Positions 1-10,099 are shown, numbered from the stretch's first letter. The stretch is 64,000 nt of DNA from Hanleya hanleyi (GCA_036873755.1 JAVTVY010018944.1:18115-82114), one strand, 5' to 3'. Made by a program: numbers and translations. The notes: generated from the letters alone by a model not told the origin.

Positions 1-209
1 AGTAAGTCGACATACTGCTGACGTAAAGCCCGTCGTAGTCTGGGTGCCAATCTGTTATGGGCTAAAATTGCAGCTTCCTCTTTCGAATACCCTTTGCGTT
101 GAAACTTGTTTCCTGTGGCCTCCAAAATCTCGCCCATCTCGGCGTCCATACTTTCTTTGAACAAATCCTTCCATAACCTCGAGTTCACATTATCTTTTTC
201 AACCTCGGG
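1..209 (-). pseudogene. Inverted fragment of the zinc-finger ATPase gene
   Basis: This stretch is the reverse complement of 1406-1614, position for position, with one mismatch noticed (near position 64). It covers part of the C-terminal coding region of the ATPase gene described at 565-1732. It is cut by the window edge on the left and stops abruptly at 209/1406. The 840 bp of 5' coding sequence that should lie between it and a promoter is absent, so this arm is a truncated fold-back copy and not a second complete gene. It may continue to the left of the window. Confidence 0.85.
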
Positions 210-217
210 CGCGGTGT

Positions 218-247
218 AAAGGTTTCCACCGTGCGGTGGAAACCTTT
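218..247. repeat. Perfect 12-bp-arm hairpin
   Basis: Arms 218-229 and 236-247 are exact reverse complements (aaaggtttccac) around a 6-base loop. The hairpin lies at the junction between the inverted ATPase fragment and the CCA/TGG repeats. A regulatory or terminal-structure role is possible but not shown. Confidence 0.8.
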
Positions 248-275
248 GCGCGCCGGGGTCAAAGGTCAGTTCCGG

Positions 276-500
276 CCACCACCACCACCACCACCACCAC
301 CACCACCACCACCACCGGGCGTTGACGCCCGGTGGTGGCGTTGGTGGCGTTGGTGGTGGCGTTGGTGGCGTTGATGGTGGCGTTGGTGGCGTTGGTGGTG
401 GCGTTGGTGGCGTTGATGGTGGCGTTGGTGGCGTTGGTGGTGGTGTTGGTGGTGTGCGGTGGTGGTGTTGGTGGAGTCGGTGGTGGTGTGTGTGGTGGTG
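276..500. repeat. CCA tract, second hairpin and GGTGGC minisatellite
   Basis: A (CCA)n tract at about 276-316 runs into a G/C-rich palindrome (311-321 against 326-338, loop ttga) and then into a GGTGGCGTT-type array to about 500. The left CCA tract and the right TGG array are complementary, so the whole block can fold on itself. The plus strand is a run of GG doublets. Open frames across it (Gly/Val, His, Thr/Asn repeats) are low-complexity translations and are not called as genes. Confidence 0.85.
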
Positions 501-508
501 GTAGAGTC

Positions 509-518
509 TTTAAATATA
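509..518 (+). promoter_or_regulatory. TATA-like box upstream of the ATPase gene
   Basis: The sequence tttaaatata lies about 47 bases before the ATG at 565. The other zinc-finger gene has a clear TATA box at a similar distance (1946-1953), which supports the call. Confidence 0.45.
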
Positions 519-564
519 GGAATGAACATGTGTCCATCATCAGTCCATATGTATTGGTCGACTG

Positions 565-1732
565 ATGAACATGTCGTGTACGTGTACGTTCTGTGAGAGA
601 GCATTCTCTCGTCGCGATAGTATGCTCAGGCACATTCAACGCAAACACAACCAAGAGACACAGCCGAGTCCCGCTATAGGTCCAAGAAGAGCAGTAGAGC
701 ATCCCTATACGATGACGGTGAGCGGCCCTACAGGGTGTGGAAAGACATCCTGGGTGATGAAGTTCTTAGAGGGAGGTGTGGCAACCCCAGCTCCGACACG
801 TGTTGTTTGGTGTTATAGCCAATGGCAGCCCGCCTATGAAACTACAAGGTTACAGAATGTGAGCTTTGTCCCAGGAATTCCTCACGACATAGACGAACCC
901 TATTACTTCGATTCCGAGCAGACCAACGTGGTAGTGCTCGATGATCTGATGAGTGCGGCCAAGGAAAATTCGAAAAGGGTCCCATCATCGCAATCTGTCC
1001 GTCATCTATTTGACTCAGAATCTCTTCCCTCAAGGGAAGGCGTCCAGAGATATTGCCTTGAACTGCCAATACTTTGTGGTGTTCTCCAATCCCATTGACA
1101 GAGCACAAATCCGTGTGTTTGGTAGTCGAATTTATCCTCAGAACATTGACCATTTTATGCGGGCGTTTCAAGAAGCGACAATTCGTCCGTACGGCTACCT
1201 GTTCGTAGATTTAAAAGCCCATACCCCCGAAGATCGTCGGCTGACGACCCACCTGTTACCCGGCGAGGAATCACCACAACGGCATATACCCCTACACCAT
1301 CCGCCGAGTCCACTCCTGGCAGAGCAGCAGCAGCAGCCCACCCCCATACAGCGGGCCTCCTTCATACCACCAGTACCGGAATATCACCCAACCGTGAAGG
1401 ACCAACCCGAGGTTGAAAAAGATAATGTGAACTCGAGGTTATGGAAGGATTTGTTCAAAGAAAGTATGGACGCCGAGATGGGCGAGATTTTGGAGGCCAC
1501 AGGAAACAAGTTTCAACGCAAAGGGTATTCGAAAGAGGAAGCTGCAACTTTAGCCCATAACAGATTGGCACCCAGACTACGACGGGCTTTACGTCAGCAG
1601 TATGTCGACTTACTGACCCATATGAAATTGTTGGATAAGGACCCAGTCCATATGGAAATTGAAAGAACAGCGTCGATGTTGGAAACCTCGGGCATGAACT
1701 GGAAAGCGGCGTATGTCAGAGCAATAGCATAA
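565..1732 (+). pseudogene. C2H2 zinc finger-packaging-type P-loop ATPase, frameshifted
   Basis: The reading frame opens at ATG 565. It encodes a C2H2 finger (C7, C10, H23, H28), then a Walker A motif GPTGCGKT at residues 54-61 and a Walker B-like stretch ending in LDD at about 121-128. After about nucleotide 980 the coding signal moves to another frame that runs to the stop at 1732. A few codons also seem to be missing at the junction, so the gene is broken by a small deletion or frameshift near 975-1000. The second frame continues the ATPase core with a SHHRN...TQNLF stretch and ends in a basic helical domain. P-loop ATPases of this kind resemble the A32/FtsK-HerA packaging ATPases of Polinton/adintovirus-like elements; this comes from motif order and was not searched. 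The Pro/Gln-rich stretch at about 1310-1400 looks like a linker. Old virus-like insertions commonly decay this way, but a sequencing error could also cause the shift. Confidence 0.7.
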
Positions 1733-1734
1733 AA

Positions 1735-1935
1735 GAAGCATTTGTTCGAACGCATCATTAAACGTCGTTAAAGCGTTAAGAAAGTGTGTTAAAGCGTTGA
1801 GACGAGCGTTAAGACGTAACGACGGGCGTTGACGGGCGTCACTGCATTTCGATGAATTGATGTCAATTCCATGGAAATCAGAGCTTCTGAGCTAATTCAC
1901 CAGGGCGTTGAAGCGTTAAGCTAAGCGCTGACGGG
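1735..1935 (+). repeat. Short AGCGTTRA-type repeats before the second zinc-finger gene
   Basis: About ten degenerate copies of a gcgttaa/gcgttga word, spaced roughly 10-20 bases apart, fill the spacer between the two zinc-finger genes. The position just upstream of a TATA box would suit a regulatory or binding array, but this is inference. Confidence 0.6.
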
Positions 1936-1945
1936 CATTACTGTC

Positions 1946-1953
1946 TATAAAAG
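1946..1953 (+). promoter_or_regulatory. TATA box of the second zinc-finger gene
   Basis: A consensus tataaaag sits 54 bases upstream of the ATG at 2000, leaving room for a start site near 1976 and a short leader. It is the clearest core promoter in this part of the window. Confidence 0.7.
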
Positions 1954-1999
1954 CGAGCGTATTTCCAAAAACACGCACAGTCGACGTTCAACCGTCAAC

Positions 2000-2572
2000 A
2001 TGACTTATACTTGCTCTGAGTGCGAACGCACGTTCACCAGACATTACGATATGATGCGACACCAGAAAAATATACATGGGACTGAAGACGCCGAGCAGCC
2101 CGTTGAGGCAGATACTGATACAGAGATTGATGAGAGTGTGCCGACTGATATCGAAACAGAGATTGCCGAGAGTCTATCTAGTGATGCGGGGAGCTTGACC
2201 TCAGATAGTCAGCCTACATCCCAGGAAAGTGAGGCAGAACCTACCTTCTGGGATCGTATTGTGACAGCAGCTATCAATACTTACGCTGAAGCGATCGAGG
2301 ACGCCGGAGAGGATAATTTACAACAGACGTACACCCAAATGCGCCCCCGTATCAGGAAAACAGCCATGGCGATCTATGAACAGTATACCTTACTACCGCT
2401 TGAAATGAAAGGCGACCCCACGCACAGGTCCATCATGAAGACCAAGCGTCACTTGGAAGAGGCTATGGGGCTACCACCCACCGAGGCCCTGGAAAATGCG
2501 ATAAGAATGCGCAAACAACTGTTTCAGGACATGCTGCCCGAAGAATATCCAGGCCTGTCCGCCGATGATTAG
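2000..2572 (+). CDS. Small C2H2 zinc-finger protein sharing the ATPase gene's C-terminal domain
   Basis: This is an intact 190-residue frame. Residues 5-26 form a C2H2 finger (C5, C8, H21, H26) with the same spacing as the finger of the preceding ATPase gene. Residues of about 32-85 are acidic and Ser/Thr-rich, like a flexible linker or activation-type region. The C-terminal 100 residues are helical and resemble the C-terminus of the ATPase: both have a PR(I/L)R(K/R) start, a Tyr-containing helix, a DP-x-H-x2-I-x2-T core and an Ala-rich end. It looks like a paralogue in which the ATPase was replaced by the acidic linker. A TATA box, a TSS-distance leader and a downstream AATAAA frame the gene. 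The function is not known; DNA binding by the single finger is an inference. The ATG at 2000 is chosen because it directly precedes the finger. Confidence 0.7.
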   Translation: MTYTCSECERTFTRHYDMMRHQKNIHGTEDAEQPVEADTDTEIDESVPTDIETEIAESLSSDAGSLTSDSQPTSQESEAEPTFWDRIVTAAINTYAEAIEDAGEDNLQQTYTQMRPRIRKTAMAIYEQYTLLPLEMKGDPTHRSIMKTKRHLEEAMGLPPTEALENAIRMRKQLFQDMLPEEYPGLSADD

Positions 2573-2616
2573 AATAAACGGTTCAGAATGAACATGACCG
2601 AAGAAGGAACTCTCTG

Positions 2617-3090
2617 AAATGGCGACTTCTGATTGGACAAGAATACATCTAACGGGCAGGAACAAATAGGACAGATGCAAATGGCGGTCTCTGATTGGAC
2701 AAGAGTCTTTCTTGAATTGTAAACATACCCAACGCGGCTCCCCCAGCGTGGGTATGTTATGATGGAGGGGAAAATAAACTATATGAAAAAAAATCTTGCT
2801 GTTGTTGTTCCCTCATGTGTCATCCTTGTTGTTGTTTTCTCTCTCCGGTCTATATCATGGCGTCAAGGCGCTAGCGGGACCCATACAGGATCCAGTTTTC
2901 GACACTAGGTGACCACATCCCGAAAATGGCCAGTTTTCGACACCGGATGTGCCGCCATCTTGAACATACGTGCCGCCATCTTGGATATGTCCCATAATGC
3001 ACCGGGTCAAAATACTCGCTTCTGATTGGCTGAGAGCTCTGTGACGGATTTGAAATACTCGCTTCTGATTGGACGAGAGCTCCGCATTGC
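2617..3090. repeat. Four CCAAT-like repeat units (CTTCTGATTGG)
   Basis: The word (c)ttctgattgg followed by ac(a/g)ag or ctgag occurs near 2628, 2686, 3020 and 3063. The last two lie inside a longer tandem unit (aaatactcgcttctgattgg...gagagctc). ATTGG is the reverse of a CCAAT box. Between them are two copies of a ccagttttcgacac word (about 2890 and 2930) and two of gccgccatctt. No reading frame here looks real. Confidence 0.55.
2722..2778 (+). terminator. Hairpin and polyadenylation signal after the zinc-finger genes
   Basis: A near-perfect inverted repeat (about 2722-2735 against 2746-2758, one extra A in the left arm) is followed by AATAAA at 2773-2778. It lies about 200 bases after the stop codon at 2572. 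It is a plausible 3' end for the zinc-finger transcription unit. Confidence 0.5.
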
Positions 3091-4773
3091 GTCTGCGCAT
3101 GCGCAGAATGATATTCCTACCGCACACCCAACCCATCAGATGCCCCTTCAATGGGCATGGGCAGTACTTCCCAATTTTCCCTTTGTCTACTACTCGCCGA
3201 TTTTATATTTTTTTATTTTTTATTGATTTTTTTTATTCATTTATTTATTCCCCCGAGAGCTACAACATGACACCTTCCACGCCCCATTCGAACCCATAGC
3301 GGTCCCTCTCTATCCCAAACATACACCCACATAACACCCAAAATGACCATGTGGGAATAAGGACCTACAAGAGGCTTGGCCTAAATTAAATTTTATTGTA
3401 CAAACACTCAAGATGAGCAGGTACATAACAAATGTAACATACAATCACAAAAATACAGTGGCAATAGTTTTGGTGCAATACAACATGGCCTAGTGCGAGA
3501 TGTCTCCCTTGCGTAATAAGGTTCAGATGGCGCTATGGCTGGAAAGCTGCGATTATCCGGGGAATGCTGCCAATTGCCATCCTATGCGCCATTTTGTGAC
3601 ACAAAACTCTTAAATTCGTGCATCATATTATTCTAGAATGTATTGTGAACAGTTTGAGATAAATTGAGACGTACGGGTAAGAGAGATCTTGTCTGTTTAG
3701 TCAATTGTTGGATCATGTCGTCTGCCAGTTCGTTGTTGGTGCTGGCAGTACTACGCTGTAATCTCAGCTGAGCCATGCGCGAGGCATGGTGTAATTCTTG
3801 TTGATAAAGTCAATGAGTGATTTTGAGCGACAAACTCTATAAATAGTAAGATCGTAGGCATATATAGTGATGGTGTACGGATATTTCATGGTGTACGGGG
3901 ATTTCCTAGCATAGATATTATTAAAAAATAATATCATTTTATTTTGCATTTTTCTGAAAGTTGATGGAAAATTGGCACTCTCTGGGAGCATCTGAGCAGT
4001 ATAACATTATAACAACTGAACTTTGATTTATGCCAAATTGTCTCAAAAAAATGACGATCACTACATTGATAAACGTTACAAGCTGAAATGATCATTCAAT
4101 CTCGGGTTTGCACTATAATTCAAGTTAGTCCTTAGACAATACTATTCTGCCCCGATAGCAGTGGAATGCATTGACGCGCGGCTGAGCACATGAGCTCTGG
4201 TTCATTAATTGGGTTGCCTTTGCTATCTTTTTAACATAGAAAATATTGTTAATCGATGATAACTGGGCTATTTTCTACCTGCAGTTGTCGGACTTGGAAT
4301 AGCAGGAAAACTTATCCGAGAGAAAATTCCGAGAGAGGTGGGAGGGGTGGGGGGGATTTCCTAGCATAGATATTATTAAAAAATAAGTTATATTACATAC
4401 GTGTACGGCGTTGATTGGTGTTACTGAGTGATACTGGTCAGCTGCATCTCATCAATGAGGCGAACACGGTACTTTTGAAGCTTCACTTCCTGGGATGACT
4501 CCATGACTGTAGGCTCAGACTGATCAAAAACGGTGTAATAGTCTGGTGAATTTGCACTGGTAAAATGAAATAAATTAAAAGGTTCTCCACAGCTCATACA
4601 AGCAGGCAAGCAGGCTGGCTAGAGGTGAAGCAGGCAGGCAGGCAGGCAGGCAGGCAGACAGGCTGGTCAGGTCAGTCAGGCAGGTAGTGCAATGAATACA
4701 CCCCACCCCATGCCGTACATACCCTCTATGTCTACATGCCGATCGTTGACTTGAGCTCAGTAAACACTTGTAC
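3091..4773. other. No gene seen; short direct repeat and CAGG microsatellite
   Basis: Open frames here are short and have no recognisable motif. A direct repeat of about 34 bp (gggatttcctagcatagata... continuing into attattaaaaaata) occurs at about 3899 and 4351. A (CAGG)n tract lies at 4631-4656. Confidence 0.6.
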
Positions 4774-5020
4774 CATTTTGACCACCACACACGCCGCCAT
4801 TTTGACCACCACACATGCCGCCATTTTGACCACCACACATGCCGCCATTTTGACCACCACCACGCAGCCGCCATTTTGACCACCACCACACAGCCGCCAT
4901 TTTGACCACCACCACACAGCCGCCATTTTGACCACAACCACACAGCCGCCATTTTGACCACACTCCCACAGCCGCCATTTTGACCACCACCACACCACAG
5001 CCGCCATTTTGACCACACAC
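4774..5020. repeat. GCCGCCATTTTGACC minisatellite, about ten units of 24-29 bp
   Basis: Nine exact copies of gccgccattttgacc plus one degenerate leading copy are separated by variable CA/CCA spacers. The core matches the published YY1-type consensus (reverse AAAATGGCGGC). Three overlapping minus-strand frames rich in Trp, Lys and Gly are translations of this array and not genes. A perfect 18-bp palindrome containing CACGTG follows at 5039-5056. Confidence 0.9.
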
Positions 5021-5202
5021 CAACAAGTCTAGACATGCCTTGATCACGTGATCAAGTTACGCCCCAAATACGGCCCGGGGGAACAAAAAAGTAGGTCAAT
5101 GTGGTCTGTGCCGTGTTTTATATACTACTCACCGTATCACCTGAATTTTCAGCGAAATGGGCGCTGTTAACATATTGAGTTTGCATTCTGAGCGCTATAT
5201 GT

Positions 5203-5446
5203 TCAGCGAAACGGATTTGATATTTTCGGAACATCATGATGACTTGCCGGCATCATTGAAAACTATTGACCGCTTCTCTCTTGCAGGAAACAAGCCTATG
5301 TTTATGTATGTATACTATGATTGTCTTTTTGAATTTGGTGCTAATACTGTTATATGGAAAATGAAATAGGTCTTTGGATTATGGACGCGGATATTCTCTA
5401 ATGGACGACGGCTGGATTATGAATGACGGACTAGACGCTTGTAATT
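5203..5446 (+). repeat. 5' pseudo-LTR of PLE copy 1
   Basis: It matches 8842-9085 base for base apart from a handful of substitutions (for example ctattgacc versus ctgttgacc). It contains a pyrimidine-rich tctcttgcag, which looks like a splice acceptor, and a ctgat/cagcgaaacgg-type word near its start. Confidence 0.85.
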
Positions 5447-5546
5447 TTAACCTGTGTATGCCTGGATTCTGCTGGTGGACAAGTTGTCTCCGAGGCCGGG
5501 CCCCTGCACACCCAACAAACATAATGAGCACAACTAAAAGAAAAAT

Positions 5547-8528
5547 ATGAAGACAGACCCGAGGAACCTTAGTGCAGGTTTCTCGGCCGAGTCTCTAATA
5601 GTTCGAAATGCACTAAGACCTTTTTCAATCCAAATGACAGATATATTTCTGACAGCAAAGCAAGGCCACGACATCAAACCTTGTAATATTGCGCTTGATG
5701 ATTGTTTAGCACCGAATTCTACATGTAATAATTTCAAAATTTTTAAGTGTGGACATCGTGGATGTCTCATGTGTCCACTCTTTAATACTTCAGATGCATT
5801 TAGTTCCGCGTTAACTGGTAACTCATATTCTGTTAACTGGTATGTTGATCTTAGTTGTTCTACTAAAAAGTGTATGTATTTAGTTTCCTGTAAGAAGTGT
5901 GATCAACAGTATGTTGCCAAGACCACCCAAAGACTCCATCTTAGGGTGAACGGTCACAGAAAATCCGTTGGGAAAAAGTAATTGCTTATAGGTAAGCATT
6001 TTTCTGGACCCGACCATGGCTGGGATAACTCTAGTATTCAGATCATAGACGTCGTCTATCCATCTACTAAGGATTCCCCCTTTGGATTTGAGAGAAAAAT
6101 CCGAGAGCGGGAATTATTCTGGATGCTAGAACTTGGGTCAGTGTTTCCGTTTGGTTTAAATGATAATGTCAGCGGGTTCGGCAATGCTACAAACGCCGTT
6201 CAAATATATCCAACATTACCCAACTATTTAAACCCCATCAACGGAGACATCGCAGCCATGGTTGGCGAAAGTTTAATAGTTCGATGGTTCACGATCATAC
6301 CACTTTAAATTACTTAGTGGGTTTAACTAACACACTCAATAGTATACATAGCTTACGTACAGTTCTGTATGCGTTACCTCTGAGAGCTTTAGATCAAATA
6401 GCCAGAGATATACAACAATCTGCGTCTTCAGGAAAAATAATACCACCAAAAATCATTAAAGTATGTCAAGATGTAGCGTATTTTCGGTTGTATCGTCCAG
6501 TGAACATAATCGAAACATCTCAAGATCGGCTTTTCTTGAAACTCAACTACTTAGATAAAGGACTGGTCATCATTAATTTACCTCGAATCCTGAATGATCC
6601 AGAGGTACGCAACGCTGTACCAAACTATTTTAGGTTCACAGAACCTCCTTGCATTTCATATAAGTATACTAAATCTATAGCCACCAAAATATTCAATTAC
6701 TCCAATGCTGTCCAGGAGTTTGACTGGAACTTATACACGTCAGGAGGCTATAGTTGTGAATCGTTGAACTTTATCTATACACCATGCAAACATATTGTAA
6801 ATGGTAACCTTGATGTGGTGAGTGATAAGGACCTAAAATTACTCCTGATGAGTACCAAACTATTTTAGGTTCACAGAACCTCCTTGCATTTCATATAAGT
6901 ATACTAAATCTTTAGCCACCAAAATATTCAATTACTCCAATACTGTCCAGGAGTTTGACTGGAACTTATACACGTCAGGAGGCTATAGTTGTGAATCGTT
7001 GAACTTTATCTACACACTATGCAAACATATTGTGACTGGTGACCTTGATGTAGTGAGTGATAAGGATCTGAAATTACTCCTGATGAAAGGACCTAAATAT
7101 AGAGAGCCAAGAAGAATAAACCTGAAGGCCGACCAGAAGATAGTCCTGTCTGCATTGGAACAGTACGTTATTGATTGGTCTAAGCGAGAAAAAGTTGAAC
7201 CTACATTATTGGCTGATTGGCTGGACCTCACCAAGAGGAAGGTCGTTGAAACAATCCGCCATATTGACAGAAGTACTCTTCCCCAAGCAAAACAAGTACT
7301 GAGAAACTTCAATTCGCAAGAAATTCTAGCAAATCTCCAGAGTAAATTCGTCATAGTCCCAGCAGACAAAGCTCCGAATAATATAATCTTCAAATGTAAA
7401 TATTACTATTACCAGGTGCTGGTTAAAGAATTGAGTGTAAAAATGTCTTCATCAAATACGTCTACTTACTCCCAAACTGCATTTACTCTGGAAGATATAT
7501 TTAACAATCACAAAAAGTTTCTCAGGGAAAGAGGTATTTGTCTTCCAACCAATCATAACGACATACCAAAACTATACTGGACTCCCAAAATGCATAAAAC
7601 ACCATACAAAGCTAGATTCATAGCTGATTCTAGAAGCTGCACCACCAAGCTTCTTTCACCCCTATTGACGAGGGCCCTTCAGGAGGTAAAAGCATTTTGG
7701 GAAAGGTATTTCGCCATTATTTCTAAGAACTCTGGCGTTGAATGTATGTGGATATTGAAAAACTCAAAATGTCTTACGGAAGAACTTGATGCTAAAGGTC
7801 ACATACCGTACAGACATGTATCCACATGGGATTTCTCGACTCTCTATACTGCAATCCCTCATCAGGACCTTATTGACCGTATAAGTTCATTAATAGTATC
7901 TGTGTTCAAGAAAACTGATCGTAGATATATTGATGTCGGAAGCCATAAAGCATTCTTTAGCTCTACTACATACAAGAGATATCATTCATGGGATGTTTCT
8001 TTGTTTGTAGAGTTGCTTGAATTTCTCATTAAAAATATCTATGTGAAATTTGGCAACACTATATATCAGCAGCATATAGGTATTCCAATGGGTACTAATT
8101 GTGCACCCCTGTTGGCTGATCTGTATCTGTTCTCTTATGAATATGACTATATGCAGGCGCTTTCAAAAACCGATCCTTTCAAAGCCGGCCGATCCTTCTC
8201 ATTCACCAAACGCTATATAGACGATCTTCTCTCTGTGGATAATCGCTATATAAATGACGCAGTGAAGGATATATATCCACCTTCACCGGATTTGAAGGAA
8301 ACTACAGATAGCCGTACAGGCACACCATATTTAGACCTATATCTCTATAAAAATGAAGCGGGCATTCTCTCTCGTCGACTTTATGACAAAAGAGATGATT
8401 ACAGTTTCGACATCGTATACTATCCCTTTCTGGACAGTAATATTCCAGTGGGGCCTGCATATGACGTATACATATCTCGCTTAGTAGCATTTGCTAGATC
8501 CTGTATTAAATGTGACGATTTTAATTAA
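5547..8528 (+). pseudogene. PLE polyprotein: GIY-YIG-like endonuclease then reverse transcriptase (broken)
   Basis: The first frame, 5547-5981, has a CGHRGCLMC zinc-binding motif, then a YLVSCKKC...YV(A)KT...LR...H stretch typical of the GIY-YIG-like domain of permuted PLEs. An in-frame TAA at 5979-5981 interrupts it; the frame then continues to about 6300, shifts to the frame of 6284-6868, and is broken again by a 235-bp tandem duplication. The last frame, 6999-8528, holds the PLE-type RT: an RT0-1 region with KARFIADSR, motif A WDFSTLYTA (about residue 275), motif B GIPMGTNCAP (about 360), motif C RYIDDLL (about 404) and a PYLDLYL motif D. Such RTs are related to telomerase and prime at the target site. 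With three or more breaks the element cannot make one protein from this copy. Confidence 0.85.
6617..7086 (+). repeat. 235-bp tandem duplication inside the PLE coding region
   Basis: Unit 1 is 6617-6851 and unit 2 is 6852-7086; they differ at a small number of positions. The unit length is not a multiple of three, so it breaks the frame. The corresponding part of PLE copy 2 (about 28455-28700) is single, so the duplication is specific to this copy. Confidence 0.9.
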
Positions 8529-8841
8529 CGTCACAAAACATTGGTGCAGAAACTTAAAAAACACGGCTATTCCACCAAGCGCCTACACTCAAAGTTTCTC
8601 AAATTTGGCGATACATATCGCATTCTGATAGCAAAATACGAACGTAGCGTGCAAGATCTATGGCTCTACCTTTCGTAACTTGTGTCTAATTCCGCTTAAC
8701 CCGGGTCTAGGGCCCGTATGAACCCATGTACTTCAAGAACCTCATGGTACTCATATGAACAGTCACAATCAAAGCGTGACTGAGATACATCATTCTTTAG
8801 ATGACGACTTTACAACGAATATTATGGATTAAGAATACTGA

Positions 8842-9085
8842 TCAGCGAAACGGATTTGATATTTTCGGAACATCATGATGACTTGCCGGCATCATTGAAA
8901 ACTGTTGACCGCTTCTCTCTTGCAGGAAACAAGCCTATGTTTATGTATGTATACTATGATTGTCTTTTTGAATTTGGTGTTAATACTGTTATATGGAAAA
9001 TGAAATAGGTCTTTGGATTATGGACGCGGATATTCTCTAATGGACGACGGCTGGATTATGAATGACGGACTAGACGCTTGTAATT
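8842..9085 (+). repeat. 3' pseudo-LTR of PLE copy 1
   Basis: Direct repeat of 5203-5446. Upstream of it, 8690-8840 is a 3' untranslated region also present in copy 2 (cttaacccggg... and agtcacaatcaaagcgtg words). Confidence 0.85.
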
Positions 9086-10099
9086 GCACCTACACCAGAC
9101 TCTCGTTGGCAAATCCCAACTTTGAGATCGAATGCATCAAAGATGGGACACAACATTATTTTCATTGTTTTCGTTGTATTTGAAAACAACGTCTTTATTA
9201 AAATTTTTGCAACTTTTTCAGGCCTTCTCATGTGTCCCTTTAATTGTTTGTCAGTGAAATGGTGCATATGTCAATGAAACCCCATATATGATATGTTTGG
9301 TAAGGTAATTTACATATTTCACGTTTTCATAGCTTCGGGATTATTCAGTCGTTTATATATCGCGATAGTGTGTGTCATTTGGTTATCATTCTTCATGCTG
9401 AAACTCGATTAAACACAGGAAGAAAAACCTTGAATCCTTGAATACTGAATAATTTATTTTTCTATTGAGAAGAAAACAAAATTCCCTCACATCATCGCCT
9501 TCATCCTGGATCCAGTGTTCATGAACCCGACGAGGTTCTTTGTCAGTGTCCAGAAGTTTGCGAGTTCACTGCTACTGTCGATTGGGCTATTGGTTGTCAG
9601 TGCACAGGAAACAAGACGATCATGCCATATCTCCAATGAACGACGATATGTTACCTGGTAATAAACTTCTGTGCGTTCTTTCGTTTATTATTCTGTCCCT
9701 GAGCCTATTTGGTAACTGTAGCTATAATGGACATCTCTTTATTAGTGCATTTCGGGCTAATGAGTTGGAACGTTCGCTTCACTGATCCAACGCACTGGTC
9801 TAATGGATGGTGTCAATATTAAAGCAGTTTACAAAGAACCGAGTTAGTATACAATGAGGAATTGAATAAACACTAATAGTAGTTCCTTGAAACAATGTTT
9901 ATCTACGCAATCTTTTAACTCCGCCGCATTGATATATTATCAATTAAATACACTGGAGCAGGTGGCCGTGAATAGCTAATGAAAACTTCAAAACTTTTCT
10001 GTAAAGGAGAAAAAATATATAGAGACGGGAAATATCAATTTGAAGGTCGACTGGAAGATTGCCCGAACTACACTTAGTATACACAATATTGAGAGAACA
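9086..10099. other. Unassigned; one Cys-rich exon candidate
   Basis: No family recognised. Around 9505-9635 a plus-strand frame encodes a short Cys-rich stretch with CQCPEVCEF and GCQCTGNK before a TGA. It could be a terminal exon of a secreted or EGF-like protein, but no convincing splice partners were found. The rest looks non-coding. Confidence 0.25.

Larger units (their letters stand above)
5203..9085 (+). mobile_element. Penelope-like retroelement, copy 1, with pseudo-LTRs and permuted domains
   Basis: Two direct repeats of 244 bp (5203-5446 and 8842-9085), nearly identical, flank a decayed coding region. The coding region has a Cys/His-rich GIY-YIG-like domain upstream of the reverse transcriptase. 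In most PLEs the endonuclease follows the RT; an N-terminal position is the mark of the permuted Naiad/Hydra-type clade described in invertebrates. Other parts of the family occur at 13435-15108, 15540-15785, 27292-30670 and 35326-35610. This copy is the most complete one but is inactivated (see the coding entry). Confidence 0.85.

Noticed and set aside
259..702. Open frames over the CCA/GGTGGC region (up to 147 residues)
   Set aside because: They are translations of a minisatellite in both directions, with low-complexity Val, His, Gly and Thr/Asn runs.
3026..3299. Frames after the zinc-finger genes
   Set aside because: They run across the CCAAT-like repeats and T-rich sequence with no motif.
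4575..5047. Three overlapping Trp/Lys/Gly-rich minus-strand frames
   Set aside because: They come from the GCCGCCATTTTGACC minisatellite; any frame stays open.
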